NCBI GenBank assembly: GCA_030600555.1
Contig: JAUVLW010000006.1
Location: 1 to 46,620, forward strand
Source of the DNA: Candidatus Aenigmatarchaeota archaeon
GTDB taxonomy: Archaea; Aenigmatarchaeota; Aenigmatarchaeia; QMZS01
Direction of reading: 5' to 3'
Length of the DNA: 46,620 nucleotides
The position numbers and the translations under genes are program-made. Positions 1 through 8,740 of the stretch are shown here, in pieces. Numbering within the stretch: position 1 is the first letter of the stretch; each line of letters starts with the position of its first letter. The notes below the pieces were generated by a model. That model was not told the DNA's origin, did no database searches, and saw only the letters and a program-made list of their open reading frames with translations.

Positions 1-2133
1 GAAAAACCCACAGCAGCAAAGAAGATGGCGGATTCAATCCTAAAAGATTACACAATAAAAAAGAGATATTCCGCAACTTATTACGAATCTTCCGATGGCA
101 TAATTATTGCCTCAGCCGCAGGTCATTTATTCACTTTAAAAGACCGGGTGAGAAAAGCATACCCGAACTTTGATTTGGAATGGCAGCCAAGTTATATAAA
201 AAATAAATTCACTTATAATTTTTGTAAACTCCTTGAATATCTTGGAAAGTTCACAGACAAGATGACTATAGCAACAGACCTTGATATTGAGGGAGAGGTT
301 ATTGGATATAATGTTTTTCATTTTCTTTTCAAGAGAGCAAAGGTTTCAAGAATGGAATTTTCCACTTTAACAAAAGATGAATTAAAAAAATCTTTTTCAG
401 ACCGGAAAGAAGGATACAATTACGGACTTACTGAAGCAGGATTAACAAGACATTACCTTGATTTTTTTTATGGGGTAAATATCACAAAAGCCCTGACGAG
501 TTCCATAAAAACAGCGTCCAGTAAATATCATTTAATTTCTTCCGGAAGAGTTCAGGGTCCAACCCTGGCATTGATTGCGGAGAGAGAAAAAGAAATAGAA
601 GATTTCATCCCGGTTCCTTTCTGGCAGATTAATTTTATAACAAGGAAATCAGAAAAGCATAGATTCCCCGAACCTTTGACCTTCAATTATGAAAAAGATA
701 AATTCTGGGAAAAAGATAAAGCAGATAAAATATTTGAGAACTGCAAAGATAAAAACGCGATTGTAAAAAGAACAGATAAAACAAAAAGAAATCTCAATCC
801 ACCAATTCCTTTTAACCTCACCGGACTGCAGATGGAATCTTATAAAGTATTTGGTTTTAACCCGTCCAGAACGCAGGCAATAGCCCAGAAATTGTACCTT
901 CAGGGCGTAATTTCTTATCCTAGAACAAGTTCGCAGAAACTGCCTTCTTCAATTAACTACAAAGAGATTATTGGGAAATTAAGCGAGATGTTTGATGCGG
1001 GGAAAAAATTGATTGGAATTCCTTTAAAACCAAATGAAGGTAATAAGACCGATCCAGCCCATCCATCAATACACCCAACCGGAGATTTACCAAAAAAATT
1101 AAAGGAGGAAGAGGAAAAATTGTATTCCCTAATTGTTCACAGATTCTTTGCAATTTTCGGAAAACCCGCAGAAAGATTATCAATAAAAATAATTGCAAAT
1201 ATCGATGCTTATCTATTCAATTGCATAGGGGTAAAAACAATCAAAAAGAACTGGCTTGAACTTTATCCTTTTGCAAGATTGCAGGAGCTTGAATTACCAG
1301 AGCTTGAAACAGGAACTATATTGATAGTTGATAAATTAAATATTTTTGAAAAGGAGACCCAGCCTCCAAATAGGTACACTCCGGCGAGTCTTGTAAGAGA
1401 ACTTGAAAAAAGAAACCTCGGGACCAAAAGCACAAGAGCGATGATAATCCAGACCTTATACAATAGAAATTATTGCGAGGGACAGCACATAGAAATAACA
1501 AATTTAGGGCGTCATGTTGTTGAAACACTGGAGAAATATGCGCCTGATTTTCTGTCAGAAAAACTCACAGCAAAGTTTGAGAAAGAGATGGAGCTTGTTG
1601 AGCAGGACAAGAAAAAGAAAGATGAAGTTCTGAAAGAAGCGGAGATTTTATTGAGCAAGATTTTCATGGAGTTTAAGAGAAAAGAAAAAGAGATTGGAAA
1701 TTCTCTAACAGGTTCTGTTGAAGAAACAATTGAAGACCAGAATAATTTAGGAGACTGCAAGTGCGGAGGAAATCTGAAATTTATAAAAATGTACAATGGT
1801 TCAAGATTTGTGGGGTGTTCAAATTATCCAAAATGCAAAAATGCGTATCCTTTGCCGAGAAACTGCGGAATTGAAAAAACAGGAAAAATATGCGAGCATT
1901 GCGGAACCCCGATTCTAAAAATAGTTCGAAAAGGAAGAAAAGTTTTTGCCATGTGTCTTGACCCAAAATGCAAGAGCAAAGAAAACTGGGGCAAGAAAAA
2001 AGATAATTCTTCTGAAGCCACTTCAATTTCCAAAGAAGAAAATTCAAAGGAAATAAGTGAATCAAAAGAAAAAACACTAAAGAAAACTCCAGTTAAAAAA
2101 AGAAGTTTGAAGAAAAAAGAGGAAAATAAATAA
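1..2133 (+). CDS. topA: DNA topoisomerase I (type IA), 5' end cut by window edge
   Basis: Frame open from base 1 (EKPTAAKKMADSILKDY...); TOPRIM-like DLDIEGEVIG; active site VISYPRTSSQ; C-terminal zinc fingers (CKCGGNLKF..GCSNYPKC; CEHCGTPILK..CLDPKC). Confidence 0.95.
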   Translation, partial: EKPTAAKKMADSILKDYTIKKRYSATYYESSDGIIIASAAGHLFTLKDRVRKAYPNFDLEWQPSYIKNKFTYNFCKLLEYLGKFTDKMTIATDLDIEGEVIGYNVFHFLFKRAKVSRMEFSTLTKDELKKSFSDRKEGYNYGLTEAGLTRHYLDFFYGVNITKALTSSIKTASSKYHLISSGRVQGPTLALIAEREKEIEDFIPVPFWQINFITRKSEKHRFPEPLTFNYEKDKFWEKDKADKIFENCKDKNAIVKRTDKTKRNLNPPIPFNLTGLQMESYKVFGFNPSRTQAIAQKLYLQGVISYPRTSSQKLPSSINYKEIIGKLSEMFDAGKKLIGIPLKPNEGNKTDPAHPSIHPTGDLPKKLKEEEEKLYSLIVHRFFAIFGKPAERLSIKIIANIDAYLFNCIGVKTIKKNWLELYPFARLQELELPELETGTILIVDKLNIFEKETQPPNRYTPASLVRELEKRNLGTKSTRAMIIQTLYNRNYCEGQHIEITNLGRHVVETLEKYAPDFLSEKLTAKFEKEMELVEQDKKKKDEVLKEAEILLSKIFMEFKRKEKEIGNSLTGSVEETIEDQNNLGDCKCGGNLKFIKMYNGSRFVGCSNYPKCKNAYPLPRNCGIEKTGKICEHCGTPILKIVRKGRKVFAMCLDPKCKSKENWGKKKDNSSEATSISKEENSKEISESKEKTLKKTPVKKRSLKKKEENK

Positions 2134-2655
2134 TTACCAAGGCTTGTCTTTTAGTTTTAACATGAATGCAAATAAATTTGAGGAATAATGCAATAATGGG
2201 GTGATAATTAACAGAAAAATTACCCATGAGAATTCAATAGAAATAATAATTGATACTACCGCAAGAGAAAAAATCAGAAAATCCAATTGATCTAGTATTG
2301 GGGTTGGCGCTCCTCTTTCAAGCCCAAATCTTCTTTTTACAAAAGAGCCTATTAAATCACCAACAATTGCGCCTGAAGATAATAAAATTACTGTGAGCAG
2401 ACTATGCTGGAACTGGAAAACATAAAATTGCCCCATAAATGGTTGCAGGTAAATCTGTAATATTCCCATTAAAGATCCGAATATAATTCCGCTAAAAAAT
2501 CCTTCTAGGGTTTTTCCATCCCCCAGCAGACGATGACCATCAACAAATTTTTTCTTAAAATCTATAGGAATTTTCCCTTTCATTAAAACAGGGAATAAAT
2601 TGGCGCAATAAGCCGGTATAATCAGCCAAAGGCCATTAATTATTATATCCAACAT
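2134..2655 (-). CDS. carS: CDP-archaeol synthase (CarS / DUF46)
   Basis: Membrane protein with DGHRLLGDGKTLEGFFSG, the CarS signature. Confidence 0.88.
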   Translation of the reverse strand: MLDIIINGLWLIIPAYCANLFPVLMKGKIPIDFKKKFVDGHRLLGDGKTLEGFFSGIIFGSLMGILQIYLQPFMGQFYVFQFQHSLLTVILLSSGAIVGDLIGSFVKRRFGLERGAPTPILDQLDFLIFSLAVVSIIISIEFSWVIFLLIITPLLHYSSNLFAFMLKLKDKPW

Positions 2656-2658
2656 AAT

Positions 2659-2805
2659 ATGATGAAGAAAGAATTAAGTATTATATGCGGTAATTGCGGG
2701 AAAACTAATAGAATACCCACAAGACACTTTTATGACTGTTTTGAAGGACCTTTTATATGCAAATTTTGCAATGATATGCTGGATCTGGATGTAGATTGTG
2801 ATTAG
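2659..2805 (+). CDS. Small (48 aa) zinc-ribbon-like protein
   Basis: Below the ORF-track cutoff; translates as MMKKELSIICGNCGKTNRIPTRHFYDCFEGPFICKFCNDMLDLDVDCD with CxxC...CxxC. Confidence 0.6.
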   Translation: MMKKELSIICGNCGKTNRIPTRHFYDCFEGPFICKFCNDMLDLDVDCD

Positions 2806-2853
2806 TAGATTATTTATCTAAATAATTTAAATTTTATAGTATAATTAATTATA

Positions 2854-3207
2854 ATGGTTGGATTTGAAGTAGTATTTGCCATGGCTGGTGGCGGAATATT
2901 AAGTTACACAAGTTCAAAATATCAGATTGAAGAAGATAAGGCATTAGATGCTTATTATAAAAGTGTGGCAGAGTTATATAAAACCGGCATAACTGAAAAG
3001 ATGTTTGAATCTCATAAGACACTAAAAAAAGCAGGATCTAATAGTAGAGCTAAATTATTAGAGGATTTTATGAAGAAAGATGGTGTTAAGTGTTCGGATT
3101 TATTAGATAATTATTATAATATGAGGGCTAAAGTAGAACACTTACGTGTTGATAAACTTCTTTTTGATGATTCTTATAATCCTTATCTAGATAGGAATTT
3201 AACCTAA
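2854..3207 (+). CDS. Hypothetical protein, glycine-rich hydrophobic N-terminus and helical C-terminus
   Basis: 117-aa ORF after an AT-rich promoter-like region; no family recognised. Confidence 0.6.
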   Translation: MVGFEVVFAMAGGGILSYTSSKYQIEEDKALDAYYKSVAELYKTGITEKMFESHKTLKKAGSNSRAKLLEDFMKKDGVKCSDLLDNYYNMRAKVEHLRVDKLLFDDSYNPYLDRNLT

Positions 3208-3229
3208 ATACTTTTGCGATTTAATTATA

Positions 3230-3679
3230 TTAATTAATGAAATGATATTCATCCGCAAGGCAAGGAGACCCATAATAGACCCCATTTTTAGATTTCATTT
3301 TTAGATGAATTAAAGAGCCGCCAATTATTATAGCCAGAAGAGACAATGTAAGGGATAGCATAAACCACATTATTGAAATTTCTCCTAGCATTAAAGCCAT
3401 AAACCCACTCAGGAGAATAAAGCCCCCTGACGCAAATATACTCATTTTAATAAGATTTTTTATTATTGTATTTGAATATTCAATTCCCGTGTTTATTTTT
3501 ACATGCCTTCCGCAGTGAGGGCAGGTTACTGTAATAGATTCGCCGGGTTTTCCTTTATCCGGCACTGAAGCCTCAAAAGCTTTGTATGTGTTTGTTTTAC
3601 TTTTGATAAGAATAATGTCCAAGTTTCGTTCTTTTGTTGAGGTAATACTCTTCTTGCACCCTATTTTTATTATTGTCAT
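3230..3679 (-). CDS. Two-TM protein with CPHCG zinc-ribbon motif, paralogue A
   Basis: 149-aa ORF, strongly similar to 3826..4284 (shared KAFEASVPDKGKPGESITVTCPHCGRHVKINTG). Confidence 0.75.
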   Translation of the reverse strand: MTIIKIGCKKSITSTKERNLDIILIKSKTNTYKAFEASVPDKGKPGESITVTCPHCGRHVKINTGIEYSNTIIKNLIKMSIFASGGFILLSGFMALMLGEISIMWFMLSLTLSLLAIIIGGSLIHLKMKSKNGVYYGSPCLADEYHFIN

Positions 3680-3830
3680 AATATAGCCTTATTTTTGTTA
3701 AATGGAATCGGGGAGATTTTCACTCGCACTCTTTTTGCTTCACAAAAGTAGGAAAGGTTCCTGTGAAGGTAGCATTATACCACTAGACTACGAGCCCATA
3801 ATTTTTAGAATACTAATTTAATTTATTAAT
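3234..3830. repeat. Tandem segmental duplication, unit 1 (gene + decayed tRNA)
   Basis: Starts ttaatgaaatgatattcatcc, ends ..gagcccataatttttagaatactaatttaatttattaat; parallels 3833..4605. Confidence 0.8.
3703..3797 (-). pseudogene. Truncated tRNA-Val copy
   Basis: Minus strand GGGCTCGTAGTCTAGTGGTATAATGCTACCTTCACAGGAACC joined to ..GTGAAAATCTCCCCGATTCCA; lacks the 3' anticodon stem, variable loop and 5' T-stem present in 4308..4572; acceptor mismatched. Confidence 0.85.
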
Positions 3831-4284
3831 AATTGATGAAATGATATTCATCCACAATATTAGGAGCTCCATAATAAACCCCATTTTTAGATCTTATTTT
3901 TAGATGAAGTAGGTAGAAACCGCCACCTATGGCTAAAATAGGTAATATGAATATCATCATAAGCCACATCATTCTAATATCTTCCATAATCAAACCCATA
4001 AAACCTGATAGGAGAATGATAGTCATTGATACAAATACCCCCATTTTAAGAGAATTTTTTATTAGCACATTTGAATATTCAACACCTGTGTTTATTTTTA
4101 CATGCCTTCCGCAGTGAGGACAGGTTACTGTAATAGATTCGCCGGGTTTTCCTTTATCCGGCACTGAAGCCTCAAAAGCTTTGTAGGTATTCGTTGTTGT
4201 TCCGCCTCTGACGAGAATTAGGTCTAAGTTTCGCTCCTTTGTTGAGGTAATACTATTCCTGCACCCTATTTTTATTATTGTCAT
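3826..4284 (-). CDS. Two-TM protein with CPHCG zinc-ribbon motif, paralogue B
   Basis: 152-aa ORF, paralogue of 3230..3679. Confidence 0.75.
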   Translation of the reverse strand: MTIIKIGCRNSITSTKERNLDLILVRGGTTTNTYKAFEASVPDKGKPGESITVTCPHCGRHVKINTGVEYSNVLIKNSLKMGVFVSMTIILLSGFMGLIMEDIRMMWLMMIFILPILAIGGGFYLLHLKIRSKNGVYYGAPNIVDEYHFINY

Positions 4285-4321
4285 AATATGGCTTTATTTT
4301 TGTTAAATGGGCTCGGGGAGA

Positions 4322-4475
4322 TTTTCATTTGCACTCCTTTTTAGGTCTTGGTTTTTTAAATGTTGTTTTTAATCAATACCTCTTTTTGGGGTGCAGACCT
4401 CTTTCTTTTTGCTTCACAAAAAGATGCATCATCCAAAGGATGAATGTTTTAGCCAATTTAGCTGAAAAGGCTGAC
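4322..4475 (-). other. tRNA-Val T-loop intron (~154 nt)
   Basis: Splits the T-loop; GGGAG/CTCCC outer helix, TTCA/TGAA 4-bp central helix, 3-nt bulges ATG and AAT, i.e. BHB-like. Exact boundary ambiguous by 1-2 nt. Confidence 0.75.
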
Positions 4476-4497
4476 ATTGAACTCCCGACCTCTGCCC

Positions 4498-4536
4498 TTT
4501 TCCGAGTCACCTAATTATCTTTCTTTTGGTGGTTCC
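4498..4536 (-). other. tRNA-Val anticodon-loop intron (39 nt, position 37/38)
   Basis: GGAACCACC...GGTGACTCGGAAAA between A37 and G38; internal CACC/GGTG stem; relaxed BHB. Confidence 0.8.
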
Positions 4537-4618
4537 TGTGAAGGCAGCATCATACCACTAGACTACGAGCCCATAATCTTTAGAATACTAATTTAATTTA
4601 TTAATTTAAAAGTATATT

Positions 4619-5248
4619 ATGGACGGAATTAATATGGAGAAATTAGTAAAAACAGGAACTACGACAATAGGTTTAACCTGCAAAGGAGGTATTTTGCTTG
4701 CATCTGAATCAAAGGCATCTATGGGTTACATGGTTGTAAATAAAGATGTTCAGAAAGTATTCAAGATAGATGATAAAATAGGCATAACAATTGCAGGAAT
4801 GGTTAGCGATGCCCAGCAATTAATAAATATATTGAGAGCGGAGATTTCGCTTTACAAACTCCAAACTGGCGAAGAAATAAGCATTAACGCAGTTGCAAAT
4901 TTGTTGTCAAATGTAATGTATTCAAGAAGATTTTATCCTTACTATACTCAGATAATAATCGGAGGCGTTGATTCCACAGGAGCCCACATATATTCTTTTG
5001 ATCCAACAGGTTCATGCATAAAGGAAAATTATGTTTCAACAGGTTCAGGCAGTCCTTTCGTGTATGGTATTCTTGAAAAAGATTACAAAGATAATATGAC
5101 TCTGGAGGAAGGAAAGACTCTTATTAGGAGCGCTATTAGGTGTGCTGCTCAGAGAGACATGGCTTCGGGAGGAGAAAAAATCTGGATTGCTGAAATCACC
5201 GATAAAGGTTTTAAGTTAAATGAAGATAAATTAAGCAAATTGAAATAA
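4619..5248 (+). CDS. psmB: Proteasome beta subunit
   Basis: Short propeptide then G|TTTIGLTCKGGILLASE; GSGSPFVYGILE. Confidence 0.95.
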   Translation: MDGINMEKLVKTGTTTIGLTCKGGILLASESKASMGYMVVNKDVQKVFKIDDKIGITIAGMVSDAQQLINILRAEISLYKLQTGEEISINAVANLLSNVMYSRRFYPYYTQIIIGGVDSTGAHIYSFDPTGSCIKENYVSTGSGSPFVYGILEKDYKDNMTLEEGKTLIRSAIRCAAQRDMASGGEKIWIAEITDKGFKLNEDKLSKLK

Positions 5249-5296
5249 TTATTTTTTTATGTTTTAAATATTTTGAATTATTATTAGTAATTTTAG

Positions 5297-6244
5297 ATGA
5301 TTATGATTGATGAAAAAACAAAGGAGGATTTGTTGAAAAAACACTATAAACTTTTTAATCATTCTGGAGTGCAGATTTGCGAATGGAACAGAAAATCTTT
5401 GAGAGAAACCGGAGTTTGCTACAAGGAAAAATTTTATGGGGTTGACTGCCATAGGTGCATGCAGTTTTCACCAGCAATAATAATATGCAATCTTAATTGT
5501 ATTTTCTGCTGGCGTCCAAATGAAGCCATGATAAAAGAATTCAATTCTAAATTTGATGAACCTGAAGAAATTGTGGAAAACCTGATAAAATTAAGGAAGA
5601 AATTATTATCCGGCTTTGGGGGGAGCGTTGCCGATAAAAAAAAGCTGGAAGAATCTTTTGACCCAAATCATTTTGCGATTTCTTTATCTGGCGAACCTAC
5701 GTTATATCCAAAAATAAATGAGTTAATAGATTATCTGACAGAAAGAGCGAGAACTGTTTTTCTTGTGACAAACGGAACAAGACCGGATGTTTTAGCTAAG
5801 TTAAAACCAAAGAAAAATTTTCAGCTGTACATTTCGTTAAACGCTCCAAATGAAGAGAAGTTCCTGCAGATATGCAGGTCAACAGATAAAGATAATTGGA
5901 ATAAATTTATTGAGAGTCTGAAAATAATGAAAAAATTCAAAGGGCGGAGAGTGCTAAGGTTGACTTTAATCAGAAATTTAAATTTGGATTATAATCTTAT
6001 TGATGATTATTTGAAATTAATTGAACTTGCTTCCCCGGATTTTATTGAGGTAAAATCATTTATGAGTATTGGGAATGCAAAAGAAAGATTGGGGGTTGAG
6101 TTTATGCTTAGTTTTGAGGAGATAAAAGAATTTGCTGAGAAGCTAACTGAACGAAGCAATTATAAGCTAGAAGATTATAAAGAAGATTCAAGAATAGTTC
6201 TCCTGAAAAATAAAGATTCAAAAGTTGTTAATAAATTTGATTAA
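5297..6244 (+). CDS. taw1: S-adenosylmethionine-dependent tRNA 4-demethylwyosine synthase (Taw1/TYW1)
   Basis: HSGVQICEWNRKSLRETGVCYKEKFYG...CNLNCIFCWR radical-SAM CxxxCxxC. Confidence 0.92.
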   Translation: MIMIDEKTKEDLLKKHYKLFNHSGVQICEWNRKSLRETGVCYKEKFYGVDCHRCMQFSPAIIICNLNCIFCWRPNEAMIKEFNSKFDEPEEIVENLIKLRKKLLSGFGGSVADKKKLEESFDPNHFAISLSGEPTLYPKINELIDYLTERARTVFLVTNGTRPDVLAKLKPKKNFQLYISLNAPNEEKFLQICRSTDKDNWNKFIESLKIMKKFKGRRVLRLTLIRNLNLDYNLIDDYLKLIELASPDFIEVKSFMSIGNAKERLGVEFMLSFEEIKEFAEKLTERSNYKLEDYKEDSRIVLLKNKDSKVVNKFD

Positions 6245-6268
6245 TTTTTTCTTGAGGTTGCATAAATA

Positions 6269-6889
6269 TTACTTGGTTGCGGGTTTAACTTTTTTCAAAA
6301 TATATCCATAATAATAAATATTCTGAGTTCCTTTCAGTTGTCTGAACCCAAAAAAATATTTACATTCAATTATTTTAAATCCGGCTTTTTTGAAAACAGG
6401 TTCAATTTCTTTTTTATAATAATTTTTGTATGGCGCTTTTGAATATTTTGGAAATTTTTTTGGAATTGTTATTGCAAAGATGCTTCCGGATTTTAATTTT
6501 TTATTAATTTCTTTAAATAAAGATAAAGGATTTTTTATAAATTCCATAACGCCTGTGAGAACCACCGCATCAAATTCTTTGTCTTTGACTTTCAAGGGTG
6601 TTTCTAAATCCTGACAAATTAATTTTTTAAAAGAAAGTTTCTTTGATTCTTTAATCATTTCAGGTGTAAAGTCAATCCCCGTGACTTCATATTTTTTATT
6701 GAAGAATTCCAAGGAACTCAAACCAGTGCCGCAACCAAGGTCGAGTATTTTTGCGTTTTTTAATTTGAGTTCTTTTATAATTAACAGACTCATCTTTTTA
6801 TAAGCAGTGTATTTTCCGCGATTTTTAACGAGTTTATTATAATTTTTAGATAAATCAGAATATATTTTTTTTATTTCTTTGAGTTCCAT
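6269..6889 (-). CDS. Class I SAM-dependent methyltransferase
   Basis: ILDLGCGTGLSSLEFF...YEVTGIDFTPEMI. Confidence 0.85.
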   Translation of the reverse strand: MELKEIKKIYSDLSKNYNKLVKNRGKYTAYKKMSLLIIKELKLKNAKILDLGCGTGLSSLEFFNKKYEVTGIDFTPEMIKESKKLSFKKLICQDLETPLKVKDKEFDAVVLTGVMEFIKNPLSLFKEINKKLKSGSIFAITIPKKFPKYSKAPYKNYYKKEIEPVFKKAGFKIIECKYFFGFRQLKGTQNIYYYGYILKKVKPATK

Positions 6890-6939
6890 TTATTATTTAC
6901 TAAAGTTTATATTGTATTATTTATTAAATCAAATATTTT

Positions 6940-7521
6940 ATGGAACAAATAGAACAAAATTTTAATAAAATATTGGATAAAAATCCATTCTTAAAATCTG
7001 TTTTATTAGAGCTAAATAAATCAGGAATTAAATATGGTCTTTACGCTGGATCTCATGTTTCAATCTTAACCTCTAATCGAGTGCCTACAGACATTGATTT
7101 TCTTGTTGCTGATGAAGATATGTTGAAGTTGAAAGAGATTTTCCCTTTTGCTTTAACCAAAGATTGCGGGGATGGTTTGTTTCTTTATATTGGAAGGAAT
7201 AATGAAATTGAATTCATGGCGCAGGATAATATAATTATGGCTGGTTTGAACTATGCTTTTCGTTTAACAGACCTTTGTTGGGATAATACTACTTTATTGG
7301 AAGGCAATGATTTTAAACTCAGATTGTGCAATGTGGTTGACACTATTTTACTTAAATCAATTTTACAAAGAGGAAAAGAAAAAGGAAAGCATGATTTAGA
7401 GGATATAGAAGCTTTAATGAGTGTTTGCGAAATAGATAAAAAGTATCTTGAACAAAGACTTCTTGAAATAAAAGGAGATCAAAGAGTTATGGATGTTTTA
7501 AAAAAGTTCAATATTGTATAA
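6940..7521 (+). CDS. Nucleotidyltransferase-fold protein (putative)
   Basis: GLYAGSHVSILTSNRVPTDIDFLV resembles a GS...DxD nucleotidyltransferase motif. Confidence 0.55.
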   Translation: MEQIEQNFNKILDKNPFLKSVLLELNKSGIKYGLYAGSHVSILTSNRVPTDIDFLVADEDMLKLKEIFPFALTKDCGDGLFLYIGRNNEIEFMAQDNIIMAGLNYAFRLTDLCWDNTTLLEGNDFKLRLCNVVDTILLKSILQRGKEKGKHDLEDIEALMSVCEIDKKYLEQRLLEIKGDQRVMDVLKKFNIV

Positions 7522-7552
7522 GTAAGATAACCTTTTTGATTACTTCGTAAAA

Positions 7553-7987
7553 TTAAATATATTTTTTCCAGAACTCAGGATTTTTGTCAATGGCTTCAAG
7601 CAAAACTTGGGTGCAAAATCCCATCTTATTCCGGTCTTTATTTCCAAATGTCTTGACTGGATCTATAAACATAGCTTCTGAGTAATCCTTTTGGTTTGGA
7701 GCTAGGGTCCCTCCAACTATTTTTACAAAATAATCAGTCATTGTCAACAAATAATTTTCTTGTGTGCCTTTTTTAGTGCCGATTATGCATTTGACAATTA
7801 TATCAATTCCGAGTTTTCTTTTCACCGCAGAAATTAATTTTAGTTCAGGATTTTCCATTCGGTCAATATAAGATGATGGAAGGGAAAGTATATTTGGAAA
7901 AGGAAATTTTGTTGGCGCTCTTCTTGCCACGAGAACTAAACCTTTGTTGTTATAAATTATAGCTGAAACTGCGTGCTTTTCTTCCAT
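7553..7987 (-). CDS. Nudix-fold protein with degenerate Nudix box
   Basis: MEEKHAVSAIIYNNKGLVLVARRAP..LSLPSSYID..AVKRKLGIDI; fold-like, catalytic REUxEExGU absent. Confidence 0.6.
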   Translation of the reverse strand: MEEKHAVSAIIYNNKGLVLVARRAPTKFPFPNILSLPSSYIDRMENPELKLISAVKRKLGIDIIVKCIIGTKKGTQENYLLTMTDYFVKIVGGTLAPNQKDYSEAMFIDPVKTFGNKDRNKMGFCTQVLLEAIDKNPEFWKKYI

Positions 7988-8023
7988 AAATATAATTTAT
8001 TTTACAAAAGGTATTTAAAGTTT

Positions 8024-8740
8024 TTAGAGAAACAAAACAAAAACAATCAACCCTAAAATTGCGGAGGAGGTTGTTGCAATTAAATTGGTTGTTTCATTTG
8101 AACATTTTCCTTCTAACTCAAATTTTGCTCCGATATAAGAATCTATGTTGCATCCAATGAACCCAACTAGGGTGGCAAGGATAAATAATTTGAATCCTAG
8201 ATAAACTCCCGGAAGCGAAACAAGCAAACCTCCAATCAAGCCTATAAGAAGACCTAATTTAGACACACCACCTTCTGTTCCGGTTTTAACTTCTTCCAGA
8301 GTTGTAATAAGTCTTGGATTTTTCTTGCTAAGTTGTCCTATTTCAGAAGCAAGAGTGTCTGCGCATGCGCATGAGAGTCCGCATAAAAAAGCGAAGTAAA
8401 TTGCGGGGTGCGGAATCACAAGATAAATAAATGAAAATAGCAGTGAGGGGAAAAGATTACCCATAAGATTTTTGAGTTTCCTCCCTTTTTTGTGAGCAAC
8501 CATTTTGTAGTCTCTTTTGTATTTTGTGGCAAAACTTGTAAGAATATACAATATCAGTAGAGATGCGAACCAGTAAAGAGGAAACAGAAGAATAAAGTAT
8601 AAAGAAAATGAAAAAGTAAATATCGCTGATTTTTTGTCAAGGACTTTTTTTACATACCCAACACCTACGAGAAGAATACAGAGAAAAATAGCTACCAGAT
8701 TGATAAGCGGTATTGAGATGATCATATTTGTTATTTCCAT
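8024..8740 (-). CDS. DUF92 family membrane protein
   Basis: CADTLASEIGQLSKKNPRLITTLEEVKTGTEGGVSKLGLLIGLIGG, typical of DUF92/TMEM19. Confidence 0.85.
   Translation of the reverse strand: MEITNMIISIPLINLVAIFLCILLVGVGYVKKVLDKKSAIFTFSFSLYFILLFPLYWFASLLILYILTSFATKYKRDYKMVAHKKGRKLKNLMGNLFPSLLFSFIYLVIPHPAIYFAFLCGLSCACADTLASEIGQLSKKNPRLITTLEEVKTGTEGGVSKLGLLIGLIGGLLVSLPGVYLGFKLFILATLVGFIGCNIDSYIGAKFELEGKCSNETTNLIATTSSAILGLIVFVLFL

Larger units (their letters stand above)
4308..4572 (-). tRNA. tRNA-Val(CAC) with two introns (anticodon loop and T-loop)
   Basis: Exons give GGGCTCG-TA-GTCTAGTGGTATGAT-G-CTGCC-TTCACAG-GGCAG-AGGTC-GGGAG-(7-nt T-loop)-CTCCC-CGAGCCC-A. Acceptor, anticodon and T stems pair fully. 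265 nt precursor minus 39 and 154 gives 72 nt. Confidence 0.88.
3833..4605. repeat. Tandem segmental duplication, unit 2 (gene + intact intron-containing tRNA-Val)
   Basis: Same flanks and order as unit 1. Confidence 0.8.

Noticed and set aside
3703-3797. Split-tRNA 5' half for trans-splicing
   Set aside because: Carries a degenerate 3' acceptor in cis and is clearly derived from the neighbouring intact gene; decay is simpler.
4329-4514. 61-aa ORF
   Set aside because: Lies across the tRNA-Val introns and exon 2 on the opposite strand; no recognisable domain.
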